A stretch of DNA of 64,000 nt from Bacillota bacterium (GCA_023434365.1 JAEYSV010000014.1:1-64000); one strand, 5' to 3'. Positions 1 through 9,407 are shown, counted from the first letter of the stretch. Program-made: numbers and translations. The notes: generated from the letters alone by a model not told the origin.

Positions 1-94
1 GTTGCTCATTGAACTATGTCTTGTATCACTTTAATTTACTTTGTAATTGTGCAAATTGACTAAGCCAAGTTTTCTGAAGGGCTTTTGACGCCCT

Positions 95-197
95 AATCAT
101 CATAGGAAATTACGTCCTATGATATAAAAACGCTCCGCGAGGATCGCACTGCGGCGGAAATGAAAAATGTCGCCTAAGCGACCCGCCGCAGGCGGAG
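95..197. repeat. Palindromic repeat family, copy 1, with GC-rich structured extension
   Basis: A 9-bp perfect stem (ATCATAGGA / TCCTATGAT, 99-107 and 115-123) is followed by a GC-rich block. In that block CTCCGC (133-138) pairs with GCGGAG (192-197), CTGCGGCGG (149-157) pairs with CCGCCGCAG (183-191), and GTCGC/GCGAC (169-173, 178-182) forms a third stem. The segment GCTCCGC..ATCGCACTGCG recurs at 21431-21452, so this is a dispersed element. It ends 7 bp from the stop codon of the minus-strand gene at 204 and could fold in that transcript. Confidence 0.7.
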
Positions 198-203
198 AGT
201 TTC

Positions 204-428
204 TTATAGTTTTTTATTATCACTATCTTTTTCCTCAGGATGAAGTAATTTATAAAGTAAGGTATATGCATAGATGATAACCGGAATAACGAAGCTTAAG
301 AACAAGCTAGCCTGGAATAAACCAGCACTGGCTTCGGAGCTTAGTAAGGCGGCAATCAGTGTAGTAATATAAAGTCCAATTAAAAGGACAACACCAACGA
401 TAGCCATAATTCTTCTTTTTTTTAACAT
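204..428 (-). CDS. Small two-helix membrane protein, function unknown
   Basis: This 74-residue protein begins with a basic segment (MLKKRR). Two hydrophobic helices follow, about residues 7-29 and 37-60, and the tail is charged (PEEKDSDNKK). The basic N-terminus suggests both ends lie in the cytoplasm. An SD-like GGAAGGA sits a few bases before the ATG, which supports the start. The gene stands alone, divergent from the membrane protein at 560, and its stop codon is followed directly by a structured repeat that may serve as its transcript end. I do not recognise the family; Lachnospiraceae genomes have many short hypothetical proteins of this shape. Confidence 0.6.
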   Translation of the reverse strand: MLKKRRIMAIVGVVLLIGLYITTLIAALLSSEASAGLFQASLFLSFVIPVIIYAYTLLYKLLHPEEKDSDNKKL

Positions 429-559
429 TGTAATTTCCTTCCTGTCACTATGTGTTTATTGTTTTATTATAATAGAATGTTATACACAAAGCAATAATTA
501 AGAATAAAGAGTGATAATAATGAAATACTAAAAAAAGGAAAATTTATTTGGAGGTTATT

Positions 560-889
560 ATGTCACCTATAACAGAATTATTGTTGATGTATTTACTGGC
601 AGTTGTGATTGGTGCAGTGTTAATTCTGTTTTTGCTGTTAATAAGAGATAACAGAATAAGAGCTATCATTTTTTATCTCACCGGAGTATACGGTGTACTG
701 CTAGCAACGTTAAATTGTGTTCGTTATTCAGCCAGCAATCTTGCAACGCAGGCAGTAGCTTTGCTTTTCGGAGTATTGGCGGTTGGAGGACTGTATACTG
801 GTATTTTGCTTCCGAATTATAAGAAAATAGCCAATACATTGGTGAGTGTTTCTGTTAGTTTGGGACTAGTGTATTTGTACTTTTTCTAG
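560..889 (+). CDS. Four-helix small membrane protein, function unknown
   Basis: The product is about 109 residues and almost wholly hydrophobic, with four likely membrane helices near residues 6-28, 33-52, 58-80 and 88-108. Short charged loops (RDNRIR, PNYKK) separate them. The ATG at 560 is preferred over the in-frame TTG at 548 because GGAGG at 550-554 is correctly spaced for the ATG and overlaps the TTG codon. No catalytic motif is visible. It is transcribed away from the small membrane gene at 204-428 and is followed by a weak terminator-like hairpin, so it is probably monocistronic. Confidence 0.6.
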   Translation: MSPITELLLMYLLAVVIGAVLILFLLLIRDNRIRAIIFYLTGVYGVLLATLNCVRYSASNLATQAVALLFGVLAVGGLYTGILLPNYKKIANTLVSVSVSLGLVYLYFF

Positions 890-929
890 TGGGAATAAGG
901 CAACGTTGATAAACAACATAGTATTATTG

Positions 930-1018
930 AAAAAGAATGTACCTTAAACAAGACCTTTTATGCGAAGCAAATGATATCTGGCATATGAGATTTTGTACAT
1001 AAGTTACATTCTTTTTTT
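930..1018 (+). terminator. Possible long-loop terminator after the 560-889 gene
   Basis: AAAAAGAATGTA at 930-941 is complementary to TACATTCTTTTT at 1005-1016, and a further CTTA/TAAG pair extends the stem past one mismatch. The loop is about 50 nt and the 3' arm runs into a T tract. The long loop makes this less certain than a classical terminator. Confidence 0.4.
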
Positions 1019-1071
1019 AAGTAATATTAGTGCAGGATAGAAAAAGTTCATGGTGGATTACTAAAAAATAG

Positions 1072-1100
1072 TTGAAAAACGTCTTATCTTTTAATATAGT
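1072..1100 (+). promoter_or_regulatory. Sigma-A type promoter for the Na/Pi cotransporter gene
   Basis: TTGAAA (1072-1077) and TATAGT (1095-1100) are 17 bp apart and lie 93 bp before the ATG at 1193. With the upstream hairpin this accounts for most of the 303-bp gap 890-1192. No Pho-box repeat was recognised. Confidence 0.6.
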
Positions 1101-1192
1101 GGAAGTAAAGGTAAAAAATAAGTATAGTTATTGTAAAACTTATGTAAAGTTTTAACAGGGTTGATATTACATATGAAGGAAAGGGTATATTC

Positions 1193-2938
1193 ATGGACAT
1201 ATTTTCAATATTTACTTTACTTGGGGGATTAGCATTTTTCCTTTATGGAATGAGCGTGTTAAGTAGCGGACTTGAAAAGATGGCAGGTGGTAAACTTGAG
1301 CGTGCACTTAAGAAGATGACCTCTAATCCTTTTAAGGGCTTATTACTTGGAGCAGGAATTACGATTGCAATCCAATCATCTTCGGCAATGACCGTTATGT
1401 TAGTTGGCTTTGTTAATTCAGGAATTATGCAACTTCGTCAGACGGTTGGAATTATTATGGGATCCAATATCGGAACAACATTAACCGCATGGATTCTAAG
1501 TGCAGCTGGGTTAGAAGGAAAGAACTTTTTAATTAAGTTATTAAAACCATCTTCCTTTGCTCCAATAATTGCATTGATTGGTATTATGTTAATAATGTTG
1601 AGTAAAAGTACTCGTAAAAAAGACGTTGGTCATTTACTAATCGGATTTTCTATCTTAATGTTTGGTATGACCGTAATGAGTGATGCCATGTCACCATTAG
1701 CGGATAGTCCTAAGTTTAAAGAATTGCTCGTGATGTTTGAAAATCCAGTCTTAGGAGTATTAGTAGGTGCAATCTTTACAGGGATTATTCAGAGTTCTGC
1801 AGCGAGTGTAAGTATCTTACAAGCTTTATCAATGACAGGTGCCATCAGTTTTGGTATGGCTATTCCAATAATTATGGGACAGAATATAGGTACTTGTGTT
1901 ACCAGTATGTTATCAAGCATAGGCGTCAACAAAAATGCCAAGCGCGTAGCTGCAGTACATGTAAGTTTTAACATCATTGGGACTATTATCTGCTTGGTTG
2001 TGTTCTATTCCTTGGATGCAATTATCAGTTTTTCTTTTACTTCTCTACCTATTAACATGGTTCAGGTTGCATTCGTTCACAGTATTTTTAATGTAACGAC
2101 GACAGTATTGCTATTTCCATTTACCAAGCAGCTTGAGCGTTTGAGTAACATTATTGTGCGCGATAAAGAAAATGATGAAAAGACTTCGTTTTTAGATAGC
2201 CGTTTACTGGCAACTCCAAGTGTTGCTATTGCAGAATGTAAAGATGCTACAATTCGTATGGCGGAGCTAGCTCGAGAGAGCGTTAAAGTATCAATTCAGT
2301 TATTTGAGCAGTATGATAGTAAAAGTGTTGAACTGATAGAAGCCAATGAAAAATTAATTGACAACTATGAAGATAGTTTAGGGTCATATCTGGTTAAACT
2401 GAGTAGTAAGGAACTATCCGAATATAATAGCAAAGAGATATCTAAGATTTTGCATGTAATTGGTGATTTGGAGCGTATTAGCGATCACACGTTAAAAATT
2501 GCCAGAGTAGCTCAGGAGCTTTATGATAAAGAAATCAGTTTTTCAAAAAAAGCGATTCGAGAGCTTGAAGTTATGACCAAAGCAATTACTGAAATTATTT
2601 CCATTACAATTGAGGCCCTTATAAATAACAATATTGGATTGGCAAAGAGAGTAGAACCACTCGAAGAAGTAGTGGATATTTTAAAAGCTGAATTAAAGAA
2701 ACGGCACATTAAACGTCTTAGAAAAGGAACCTGCACAATTGAACTTGGTTTTATCTTTGCAGACCTTATTGCAAACTATGAAAGAATTTCGGACCATTGT
2801 TCGAACATTGCAGTTTGTATCATACAGGTTAATGAATCTAGCTTCGATACACATGAATATCTTCATGATATTAAAGAAATTCAAAATGGTGATTTCTCAA
2901 CCATGTTTGAAGAGTACAAACTCAAATATGAGATTTGA
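1193..2938 (+). CDS. Na+/phosphate cotransporter with C-terminal PhoU domain
   Basis: The 581-residue membrane protein has the two inverted Na/Pi-cotransporter II repeats that define the NptA/YjbB family. Their signature sequences IQSSSAMTVML (about residue 60) and IIQSSAASVSIL (about residue 197) are both present and carry the QSS core that lines the transport site. About ten hydrophobic segments occupy residues 1-310. Residues from about 340 to the end are helical and soluble, with PhoU-like features such as the repeated ERISDH motif (LERISDHTLKIA and YERISDHCSNIA). The fusion is usual in Firmicutes. The expected role is sodium-coupled phosphate uptake or efflux, with the PhoU part sensing or tuning it. 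The ATG follows AAGGAAAGGG and the gene appears monocistronic. Confidence 0.9.
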   Translation: MDIFSIFTLLGGLAFFLYGMSVLSSGLEKMAGGKLERALKKMTSNPFKGLLLGAGITIAIQSSSAMTVMLVGFVNSGIMQLRQTVGIIMGSNIGTTLTAWILSAAGLEGKNFLIKLLKPSSFAPIIALIGIMLIMLSKSTRKKDVGHLLIGFSILMFGMTVMSDAMSPLADSPKFKELLVMFENPVLGVLVGAIFTGIIQSSAASVSILQALSMTGAISFGMAIPIIMGQNIGTCVTSMLSSIGVNKNAKRVAAVHVSFNIIGTIICLVVFYSLDAIISFSFTSLPINMVQVAFVHSIFNVTTTVLLFPFTKQLERLSNIIVRDKENDEKTSFLDSRLLATPSVAIAECKDATIRMAELARESVKVSIQLFEQYDSKSVELIEANEKLIDNYEDSLGSYLVKLSSKELSEYNSKEISKILHVIGDLERISDHTLKIARVAQELYDKEISFSKKAIRELEVMTKAITEIISITIEALINNNIGLAKRVEPLEEVVDILKAELKKRHIKRLRKGTCTIELGFIFADLIANYERISDHCSNIAVCIIQVNESSFDTHEYLHDIKEIQNGDFSTMFEEYKLKYEI

Positions 2939-3301
2939 CACTAAAGTATGAGGAGACCTTTTATCTTCATTGAGTTTATCACATGATAGTTTACAAAATA
3001 GCGTATGATTATTATCCAACAGGGACACGTTCTTATTATGGAAGAATAATCAAACGTTATTTTTTTGCTGTATTATTACAGTAACACAAAATATGACTTG
3101 GTTTTTGTGCCACTGTCACAAAATTGTTGTGTAAGAATATGACATATCATGTCGACTATTGCTTTATTAAATAAATTGTTTATAATTATATATTAGTCAC
3201 AATAAGGGTGCATCCTGTTACCATATTTATTAATACAAAATAACGCGTACTAATATTAGATAACTGGGCATGCGAGTTTCGGACAAAAGAATGGAGCAGC
3301 T
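2939..3301 (+). promoter_or_regulatory. Intergenic region holding the promoter for the first MATE gene
   Basis: This 363-bp gap has no coding potential that I can support. TTGCTT (3159-3164) and TATAAT (3181-3186) with a 16-bp spacer give a good promoter about 115 bp before the ATG at 3302. A short dyad GACAT..ATGTC (3141-3153) lies just upstream of the -35 box and could be an operator. A GGAGC ribosome site precedes the start codon. No convincing terminator for the Na/Pi gene was found. Confidence 0.5.
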
Positions 3302-4627
3302 ATGTTATTTACAAAACAACAACTTCGAAGATTAATCATTCCACTTATTATTGAACAAACTCTGGCGATTACAGTTGGTATGGCAGATGTCATGATGGTT
3401 TCTTCAGCGGGAGAAGCAGCAATCTCAGGTGTTTCACTGGTGGATATGATTAATAATCTGCTAAATGCTGTGTTTGCAGCTTTAGCGACAGGTGGAGCGG
3501 TAGTAACCGCTCAATTTATTGGGGCTAAGCACAAAGAGGATGCCTGTGAATCATCAAAGCAATTAATAATTATTACCGTAACCATATCAATCATTATTAT
3601 GGCGATTACTTTAATTGGCCGTAAGATGATATTATCGTTACTTTTTGGCTCTATTGAAGAGGATGTAATGCAAAGTGCGATACTATACTTTGTAATCAGT
3701 GCATTTTCTTATCCTTTTTTAGCACTGTATAATTCATGTGCTTCGTTATTTCGCGCGATGGGCAACTCCAAAATATCAATGCGTGTTTCGATGGTTATGA
3801 ATGTAATCAATGTTGGTGGTAATGCATTACTTATTTTGGGTTTTAAGATGGGAGTAGCTGGTGTTGCAATACCTACCTTAATCTCACGTATGGTAGCAGC
3901 AATTATCTTACTGATTTTAATCCGCAATAAGAACAATGTTGTGTATTTGGAAAAAGGGATGCCGAAACCGAATAAAGCGATGATTCGAAAAATCTTATAT
4001 ATTGGGATTCCTAGTGGAATAGAAAGTGGATTGTTTCAGTTGGGACGTGTGATCGTTGTTAGTATTATTGCTGGATTTGGTACCGTACAAATTGCTGCTA
4101 ATGCGGTGGCTAATAGCATTGATGGCATGGGTTGTATTGTTGGTCAATCAATGAATCTGGCAATGATTACAGTAATAGGTCAATGTGTAGGTGCTGGTGA
4201 TGTAAAACAGGTTACTTATTATACCAAGAAGTTATTAAAATTTTCTTATCTCGCTACAGCAGTTGTGAATACAGCAATATTACTTGCACTTCCTTGGATT
4301 TTAAATATCTATTCGTTATCAACCCAAACAAGGGATTTAGCTTTTATTTTGATTATGATTCATAATGGCTTGGCAATTATATTTTGGCCAGCATCCTTTA
4401 CGTTACCAAATATGCTTCGGGCATGTAATGATGTTCGCTACACAATGGTGGTATCCATCTCGTCAATGTTAGCATTCCGAATTGTATTTAGTTACGTTCT
4501 AGGGATTGGAATGGGGCTCGGAGCAATAGGTGTCTGGATTGCGATGGTGATGGACTGGATTTGCCGTATCATTTGCTTCGTAGGACGCTATGTCAGACGT
4601 AAGTGGGTTATTACAGCAGGACTGTAG
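3302..4627 (+). CDS. MATE family multidrug/Na+ antiporter
   Basis: This 441-residue protein has about 12 hydrophobic helices and the MATE layout. An N-terminal half contains MADVMMVSSAGEAAISGVSLVDM and the middle carries the family segment YNSCASLFRAMGNSKISM. The second half repeats the fold (GIPSGIESGLFQLGRVIV, AANAVANSIDGMGCIVGQ). MATE proteins export cationic drugs or metabolites in exchange for Na+ or H+; the substrate cannot be predicted. The ATG is preceded by GGAGC. Its last codons lie inside a 32-bp tandem repeat that runs on past the stop codon, and a strong hairpin terminator follows. A second, distinct MATE gene lies at 47084. Confidence 0.9.
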   Translation: MLFTKQQLRRLIIPLIIEQTLAITVGMADVMMVSSAGEAAISGVSLVDMINNLLNAVFAALATGGAVVTAQFIGAKHKEDACESSKQLIIITVTISIIIMAITLIGRKMILSLLFGSIEEDVMQSAILYFVISAFSYPFLALYNSCASLFRAMGNSKISMRVSMVMNVINVGGNALLILGFKMGVAGVAIPTLISRMVAAIILLILIRNKNNVVYLEKGMPKPNKAMIRKILYIGIPSGIESGLFQLGRVIVVSIIAGFGTVQIAANAVANSIDGMGCIVGQSMNLAMITVIGQCVGAGDVKQVTYYTKKLLKFSYLATAVVNTAILLALPWILNIYSLSTQTRDLAFILIMIHNGLAIIFWPASFTLPNMLRACNDVRYTMVVSISSMLAFRIVFSYVLGIGMGLGAIGVWIAMVMDWICRIICFVGRYVRRKWVITAGL

Positions 4628-4695
4628 GATGAAAATGGGTTATTACAGCAAGACTGTAGGATGAAAATGGGTTATTACAGCAGGACTATAAGATA
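4604..4695. repeat. Three-copy 32-bp direct tandem repeat at the end of the MATE gene
   Basis: The core GGGTTATTACAGCARGACT recurs at 4605, 4637 and 4669, exactly 32 bp apart. Copy 1 encodes the C-terminal residues KWVITAGL and supplies the stop codon; copies 2 and 3 are untranslated. The copies are nearly identical, so the expansion is recent or homogenised. Confidence 0.9.
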
Positions 4696-4699
4696 AATA

Positions 4700-4739
4700 A
4701 AGAGGCTTTCTAAACGTTTTACAGTTTAGGAAGCCTCTT
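4700..4739. terminator. Bidirectional terminator between MATE and LTA-synthase-like genes
   Basis: A 16-bp stem with one mismatch (AAGAGGCTTTCTAAAC 4700-4715, GTTTAGGAAGCCTCTT 4724-4739) has an 8-nt loop. T-rich and A-rich flanks suit both convergent transcripts. Confidence 0.9.
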
Positions 4740-4759
4740 CTCTTTAATTATAGATTATA

Positions 4760-7033
4760 TTACTTAAAAACGGATTTATAATAGTTCTGTTCTACGATCA
4801 GAGTACTTGATTGTAATCTGTAGCGAACTAACTTTTTCATTGCAGTAACATATGCTTCTTGTTCTTCAGCACTCATTGTTACGCCTTCTGCAGGTGTAAA
4901 TTCGCCAGAGTAACGGTTATAAAGTCCTTTATCTGAGAGCCAGCTACTTGAGGTAAAGATGACTAACGGAGGAGCATCCGAGAAGATATCTGTTCCAGCA
5001 AGCATCCGAGAATCATAATTTAAACCTAGAAGGTTACTCATAGTAGGTAAGACATCTACCTGAGAACAGATTTTGTCTACGATAATTGGCTCTTTAATGC
5101 TACCGGACCACATAATTAAGGAATTGAGGTATACATCAAAATCAACGTCAGATTCCTTGAGATTCTCAAGTCCAGACCCACCCATTTTCTTGCCTGCTAA
5201 TTCTTCTAGAACTGGAACGTCAAAATAAGGAATATGGTCAGGGGACATTACTAAAAGTGTTTTATCGGCAACTCCTGTTTCTTCTAGACGTTGCACTAGG
5301 TATGCCATTGCTTTCTCTAATTCTAAGTTAGCAGCAATATAAGCTTTTGTTGTATCCGAGTATGGTAAGTTAGCAACTGCCTCTTGATTTCTGACAGCCA
5401 TTTGGTCACCACTAAAGTTATATGGCATATGTCCACTTACAGTTAGATAGTAAATGTTAAATGGTTTATCACTGTTAATGTATTCATCAATAGTAGTTTC
5501 AATCATATATTTGTCGGATTGAGGCCATACATTTTTTCCAGAGGAGGTTTGTTCCATTGTAAAGCCTTCTCCACCTTGTTTCCAATCGTACCCAAGATTC
5601 GGATGAGATTTGGCACGGCCATACATTTCTTTGTTGTTATGATATCCGATTGAAGTATATCCGAGTTTATTCAACTGGTTTGCTAAAGTAAATGGTAGGA
5701 AGGTTTTGCTAATACCACTTTGCTTCATACTGATTGGCATACCATTTTTAGGATACTGACCAGTTAAGTTTTGCCACTCACCACCTGAAGTGGAAGTAAA
5801 GTGTAGTGGGGTATAGTAGTTGTTAAATACAAAGCCTTCATGCGTCAAGCGATATAAAGTTGGTGTTAATTCTTCACTAATTAGATACTTACTAAAGCCT
5901 TCTGCAGTAATGAAGATTACATTGTATCCTTCAAATATACCAGTGTACTTATTTTTATTGGTTGGAGGAACACTGGAATAATATTTGTGCATCCATTCAA
6001 TATCATCATTTTTGGCATTGTTAACCAAAGAATCAAAATCAATATCCATTACATTTGGTGAGGTATCAACTGTAGGAGTTGGTGATGGTGTTGGAGCATC
6101 ACTTGCCCCTGGATTTTGCGACTGGGCTGGATTATCAGCCGGTACATCAGAGGAAGGACTTGGGCTCGGATTATCAAAAAGATCATCCAAATCAGAAAAA
6201 TCATTGTCATCATCACTAAGATTGCTTCCTACTCCAAAGAGAGTGTGTTTTACATCTAGGCGAAGCATATTCAACATACCAAGTTGTTCTACCTGATCAT
6301 CCACATTGGTATCGGTATAATACAGATCTTTTGGTGTCAAATCTCCACTCCATGGGAAGTATAAACTTAATAATCCAAAAATATGGAAAATGATAGTTAC
6401 AACTGCCACAGCACCAATTAGAGGTAATTTCTTTCTTTTAAAGCTAAAGCAGCTACGTCCAATTGTAAAAATAAAAACGATTGGTAGAAGCATAAGTATT
6501 AGCCCAAATAAATTATCAATAATTCCCTCAAAGATAGCATCCTTGTAATCCCATAGGCTATTATCAGCAGCTGTGTCAGCAGAACTTAATAGCTGATAAA
6601 ACTGGCTGAGAACTGCTTTGCAGACGATCTCAATACAAAATAACAGGCCAAAAATAATTGTAATCAAATAAGTAATGATACGATTAATTGGTTTGTTAAA
6701 AATAATTGTAAAGATGGAGAACAAGAACCCCGCACTAATAGCAAAGAATGCAAAGATTGGGAAGTACTTCATGTTGAGTCCAACATATAGGTGAAATATT
6801 GTTTCCAAGTATAGGAATAATAAAGGTAAAAATAAAATTGGTCCAAGTGCAAAAATGGTGCCTAATGGGCCAGAGTATTTTTTTCTTCGGCTGGTACTAA
6901 AACCATTGCCTTGATAAGTGCTACCGCTTCGAAGGCGGTTGCCTGGAGTGGATCGAAAGCTACGTCCGTTTGATTCGAAATTAATACGATTCATATCGGA
7001 GATAGAACTATCCTGTTGATCCCTTTGACTCAT
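4760..7033 (-). CDS. LTA synthase-like membrane sulfatase, paralogue 1
   Basis: The protein of about 757 residues belongs to the LtaS/MdoB phosphoglycerol-transferase branch of the sulfatase superfamily. It has a basic Ser/Arg-rich cytoplasmic N-terminus, about five membrane helices between residues 55 and 225, and a Pro/Ser/Asp linker near 275-327 (SPSPSS, PTPSPTPT). An extracellular catalytic domain follows. Visible active-site residues are Glu378 (ITAEGFS), the likely nucleophile Thr415 (STSGGEW) and Asp599-His600 (SPDHIPY). These match the Mn-binding Glu/Thr/Asp/His set of LtaS. The expected role is transfer of glycerol-phosphate to an envelope polymer. An upstream in-frame start at 7132 is rejected because it falls in the promoter; AGAGGG precedes the ATG at 7033. 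The neighbour at 7212-9407 is a close paralogue. Confidence 0.85.
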   Translation of the reverse strand: MSQRDQQDSSISDMNRINFESNGRSFRSTPGNRLRSGSTYQGNGFSTSRRKKYSGPLGTIFALGPILFLPLLFLYLETIFHLYVGLNMKYFPIFAFFAISAGFLFSIFTIIFNKPINRIITYLITIIFGLLFCIEIVCKAVLSQFYQLLSSADTAADNSLWDYKDAIFEGIIDNLFGLILMLLPIVFIFTIGRSCFSFKRKKLPLIGAVAVVTIIFHIFGLLSLYFPWSGDLTPKDLYYTDTNVDDQVEQLGMLNMLRLDVKHTLFGVGSNLSDDDNDFSDLDDLFDNPSPSPSSDVPADNPAQSQNPGASDAPTPSPTPTVDTSPNVMDIDFDSLVNNAKNDDIEWMHKYYSSVPPTNKNKYTGIFEGYNVIFITAEGFSKYLISEELTPTLYRLTHEGFVFNNYYTPLHFTSTSGGEWQNLTGQYPKNGMPISMKQSGISKTFLPFTLANQLNKLGYTSIGYHNNKEMYGRAKSHPNLGYDWKQGGEGFTMEQTSSGKNVWPQSDKYMIETTIDEYINSDKPFNIYYLTVSGHMPYNFSGDQMAVRNQEAVANLPYSDTTKAYIAANLELEKAMAYLVQRLEETGVADKTLLVMSPDHIPYFDVPVLEELAGKKMGGSGLENLKESDVDFDVYLNSLIMWSGSIKEPIIVDKICSQVDVLPTMSNLLGLNYDSRMLAGTDIFSDAPPLVIFTSSSWLSDKGLYNRYSGEFTPAEGVTMSAEEQEAYVTAMKKLVRYRLQSSTLIVEQNYYKSVFK

Positions 7034-7103
7034 GATTAACCCTCTTTCTTTCAATTTGATCAGACGATATATGAATTCATCCGGTTGTAAAAGACTATCA
7101 TTA

Positions 7104-7132
7104 AATATAGCACAATTTCTTATAAGTGTCAA
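7104..7132 (-). promoter_or_regulatory. Promoter of LTA-synthase-like paralogue 1
   Basis: On the minus strand TTGACA (7132-7127) and TATATT (7109-7104) are separated by 17 bp, about 70 bp upstream of the ATG at 7033. The same boxes and spacing occur before paralogue 2. Confidence 0.75.
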
Positions 7133-7211
7133 AATCTATAAATCAATAAACTGAGTGAAAAAAGAGTATAAATGAGGTTATTTTCATTAATTAAATACAG
7201 ACAAAATTACA

Positions 7212-9407
7212 TTATTTGAATACAGTGCTATAATAATCTTCTTGAACAATCAGAGCACTAGATTGCAATTTGTAGCGAACGAACTTTTTCATTGCTAAAA
7301 CATACTCCTCCTGCTCGTCTGCAGTCATCGTAACCCCTTTGGCCAGTGTGAATTCACCGGAGTAGCGATTATATAGTCCTTTGTCTGAGAGCCAGCTACT
7401 TGATGAGAAGATGACTAACGGAGGGGAATTCGAGAGAATATCCATTCCAGCAAGCATCCGAGAATCGTAATCTAAGCCAAGTAGGTTACTTACGGTAGGT
7501 AAAATATCTACCTGAGTACAGATTTTATCTACTATAATTGGTTCTTTGATGCTACCTGACCACATGATTAAGGAATTACGGTATACATCAAAATCCACAT
7601 CGGATTCTTTTAGAAAGTCAAGCCCTGCACCACCTAATTTTTTACCCGCTAGTTCCTCTAATACAGGGACATCGGAGTAAGGAATATGGTCTGCAGACAT
7701 CACTATAAGTGTTTTATCAGCAATTCCAGCTTCTTCTAAACGCTCAACAAGATAAGTTAATGCCTTTTCTAACTCCAAATTTGCAGCAATATAGGCTTTT
7801 GTCGTTTCGGAGTAAGGTAAATTAGCAACTGCTTCTTTGTTTCTAACAGCCATTTGATCACCACCAAAATTATAAGGCATATGGCCACTTACTGTCAGAT
7901 AATATACGTTGAATGGTTTTTCACTATTGATGTATTCATCTATCGTTGCTTCAAGCAGATACTTATCAGACTGAGGCCATACATTTTCTCCGGATGAAAA
8001 GGTTTCCATCGTAAACCCGGCTCCACCCTGTTTCCAGTCATAACCTAGGTTAGGATGAGATTTGGCTCTGCCGTACATTTCACCATTATTATGATAACCA
8101 AGAGAGGTATATCCAAGTTTATTTAGCTGGTTAGCCAGCGTAAATGGTAAGAAAGTTTTTTGAACACCACTTTCCTCTAAACTAATTGGCATACCATTTT
8201 TTGGATATTGACCAACTAAGTGTTGCCATTCTCCCCCTGAAGTAGAAGTAAAATGTAGTGGGGTATAGAAGTTGTCAAATACAAACCCTTCATGTGTCAG
8301 GCGGTATAAAGTTGGCGTTAATTCTTCACTTATCAAATATTTGCTAAAGCCTTCTGCAGTAATGGAGATTACATTGTATCCTTCACACATACCAGTGTAC
8401 TCGTTCTTATTGGTTGGTGGAACACTGGAATAATAATTGTGCAACCACTTGATATCATCATTCTCGGCATTGTTAATTAAGGATTCAAAATCGATATCCA
8501 TCACATTAGGTGACGTATCCACGATAGGTTTTTGTGATTGTGTTGGATGATCACTTGCATCTGGATTTTGCGAATCGCTTGGATGATCAACTGGTATCTC
8601 AGAGGAAGGACTTGGACTTGGATTACCAAAAAGGTCATCAAGATTAGAAAAGTCATTGTCATCCTCACCAAGATTGCTTCCTACTCCAAAGAAAGTGTGT
8701 TTTACATCCAAACGAAGCATATTTAACATACCAAGCTGTTCTACCTGGTCATCTACATTGGTGTCGGTATAATAAAGGTCTTTTGGTGTCAGGTCTCCAC
8801 TCCATGGGAAGTATAAACTTAATAATCCAAAGATATGGAAAATGATTGCTACAACAGCTACAGCGCAGATAAGAGGTAATCTCTTTCTTTTAAATCTAAA
8901 GCAGCTACGTCCAATTGTGAGAATAAAAACAACTGGAAGAAACAAAAGAACCAATCCTAATATATTGTCTAAGATTCCTTCAATAATAGCATCCTTATAA
9001 TCCCATAGACTGTTATTAGCTGCCGTATTAGCCGAACTTAACAACTGGTAAAACTGTTTTAGAACTGCTTTGCAGACAATTTCAATAGAGTATAATAACC
9101 CAAAAATAATGGTAATAAGGTACGTAATAATTCGGTTAAAGCGTTTGTTAAATATTATCGTTAAAATAGATAGTATAAATCCAGCACTAATACCAAAGAA
9201 TGCAAATATCGGGAAGTATTTCATGTTTAAGCCTACATACAGGTGAAATACCGTTTCCAGATATAAAAATAGTAAAGGTAGAAATAAAATAGGTCCAAGT
9301 GCAAAAACGGTACCTAATGGACCGGAATATTTTTTTCGTTGACTGATACTATATCCATTACCTTGATAGGTGTTGCCACTTCGGCTAGACCAATTTTTTT
9401 GACTCAT
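7212..9407 (-). CDS. LTA synthase-like membrane sulfatase, paralogue 2
   Basis: The 731-residue protein is closely similar to the product of 4760-7033 along its whole length, including the N-terminal motif NTYQGNGYS, the helices, a linker of equal length and the sulfatase domain. Active-site residues are all present: Glu about 352 (ITAEGFS), Thr about 389 (STSGGEW) and Asp-His about 573-574 (SADHIPY). The N-terminus is shorter by about 26 residues. The two copies differ most in the linker, which is more charged here (DHPSDSQNPDASDHP). The ATG at 9407 follows AGAGGG. The tandem pair, each with its own TTGACA promoter, is a local duplication; S. aureus and Bacillus/Listeria precedents show that paralogues can divide into primase and polymerase or vegetative and sporulation roles, but that is inference here. 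Confidence 0.85.
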   Translation of the reverse strand: MSQKNWSSRSGNTYQGNGYSISQRKKYSGPLGTVFALGPILFLPLLFLYLETVFHLYVGLNMKYFPIFAFFGISAGFILSILTIIFNKRFNRIITYLITIIFGLLYSIEIVCKAVLKQFYQLLSSANTAANNSLWDYKDAIIEGILDNILGLVLLFLPVVFILTIGRSCFRFKRKRLPLICAVAVVAIIFHIFGLLSLYFPWSGDLTPKDLYYTDTNVDDQVEQLGMLNMLRLDVKHTFFGVGSNLGEDDNDFSNLDDLFGNPSPSPSSEIPVDHPSDSQNPDASDHPTQSQKPIVDTSPNVMDIDFESLINNAENDDIKWLHNYYSSVPPTNKNEYTGMCEGYNVISITAEGFSKYLISEELTPTLYRLTHEGFVFDNFYTPLHFTSTSGGEWQHLVGQYPKNGMPISLEESGVQKTFLPFTLANQLNKLGYTSLGYHNNGEMYGRAKSHPNLGYDWKQGGAGFTMETFSSGENVWPQSDKYLLEATIDEYINSEKPFNVYYLTVSGHMPYNFGGDQMAVRNKEAVANLPYSETTKAYIAANLELEKALTYLVERLEEAGIADKTLIVMSADHIPYSDVPVLEELAGKKLGGAGLDFLKESDVDFDVYRNSLIMWSGSIKEPIIVDKICTQVDILPTVSNLLGLDYDSRMLAGMDILSNSPPLVIFSSSSWLSDKGLYNRYSGEFTLAKGVTMTADEQEEYVLAMKKFVRYKLQSSALIVQEDYYSTVFK

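Noticed and set aside
5985..6296. Plus-strand frame antisense to the sulfatase linker
   Set aside because: It is the reverse of the Pro/Ser-rich linker, a low-complexity shadow with no ribosome site.
7034..7132. 33-residue N-terminal extension of LTA-synthase-like paralogue 1
   Set aside because: It reads through the TTGACA/TATATT promoter, has no counterpart in paralogue 2, and the downstream ATG has a good AGAGGG site.
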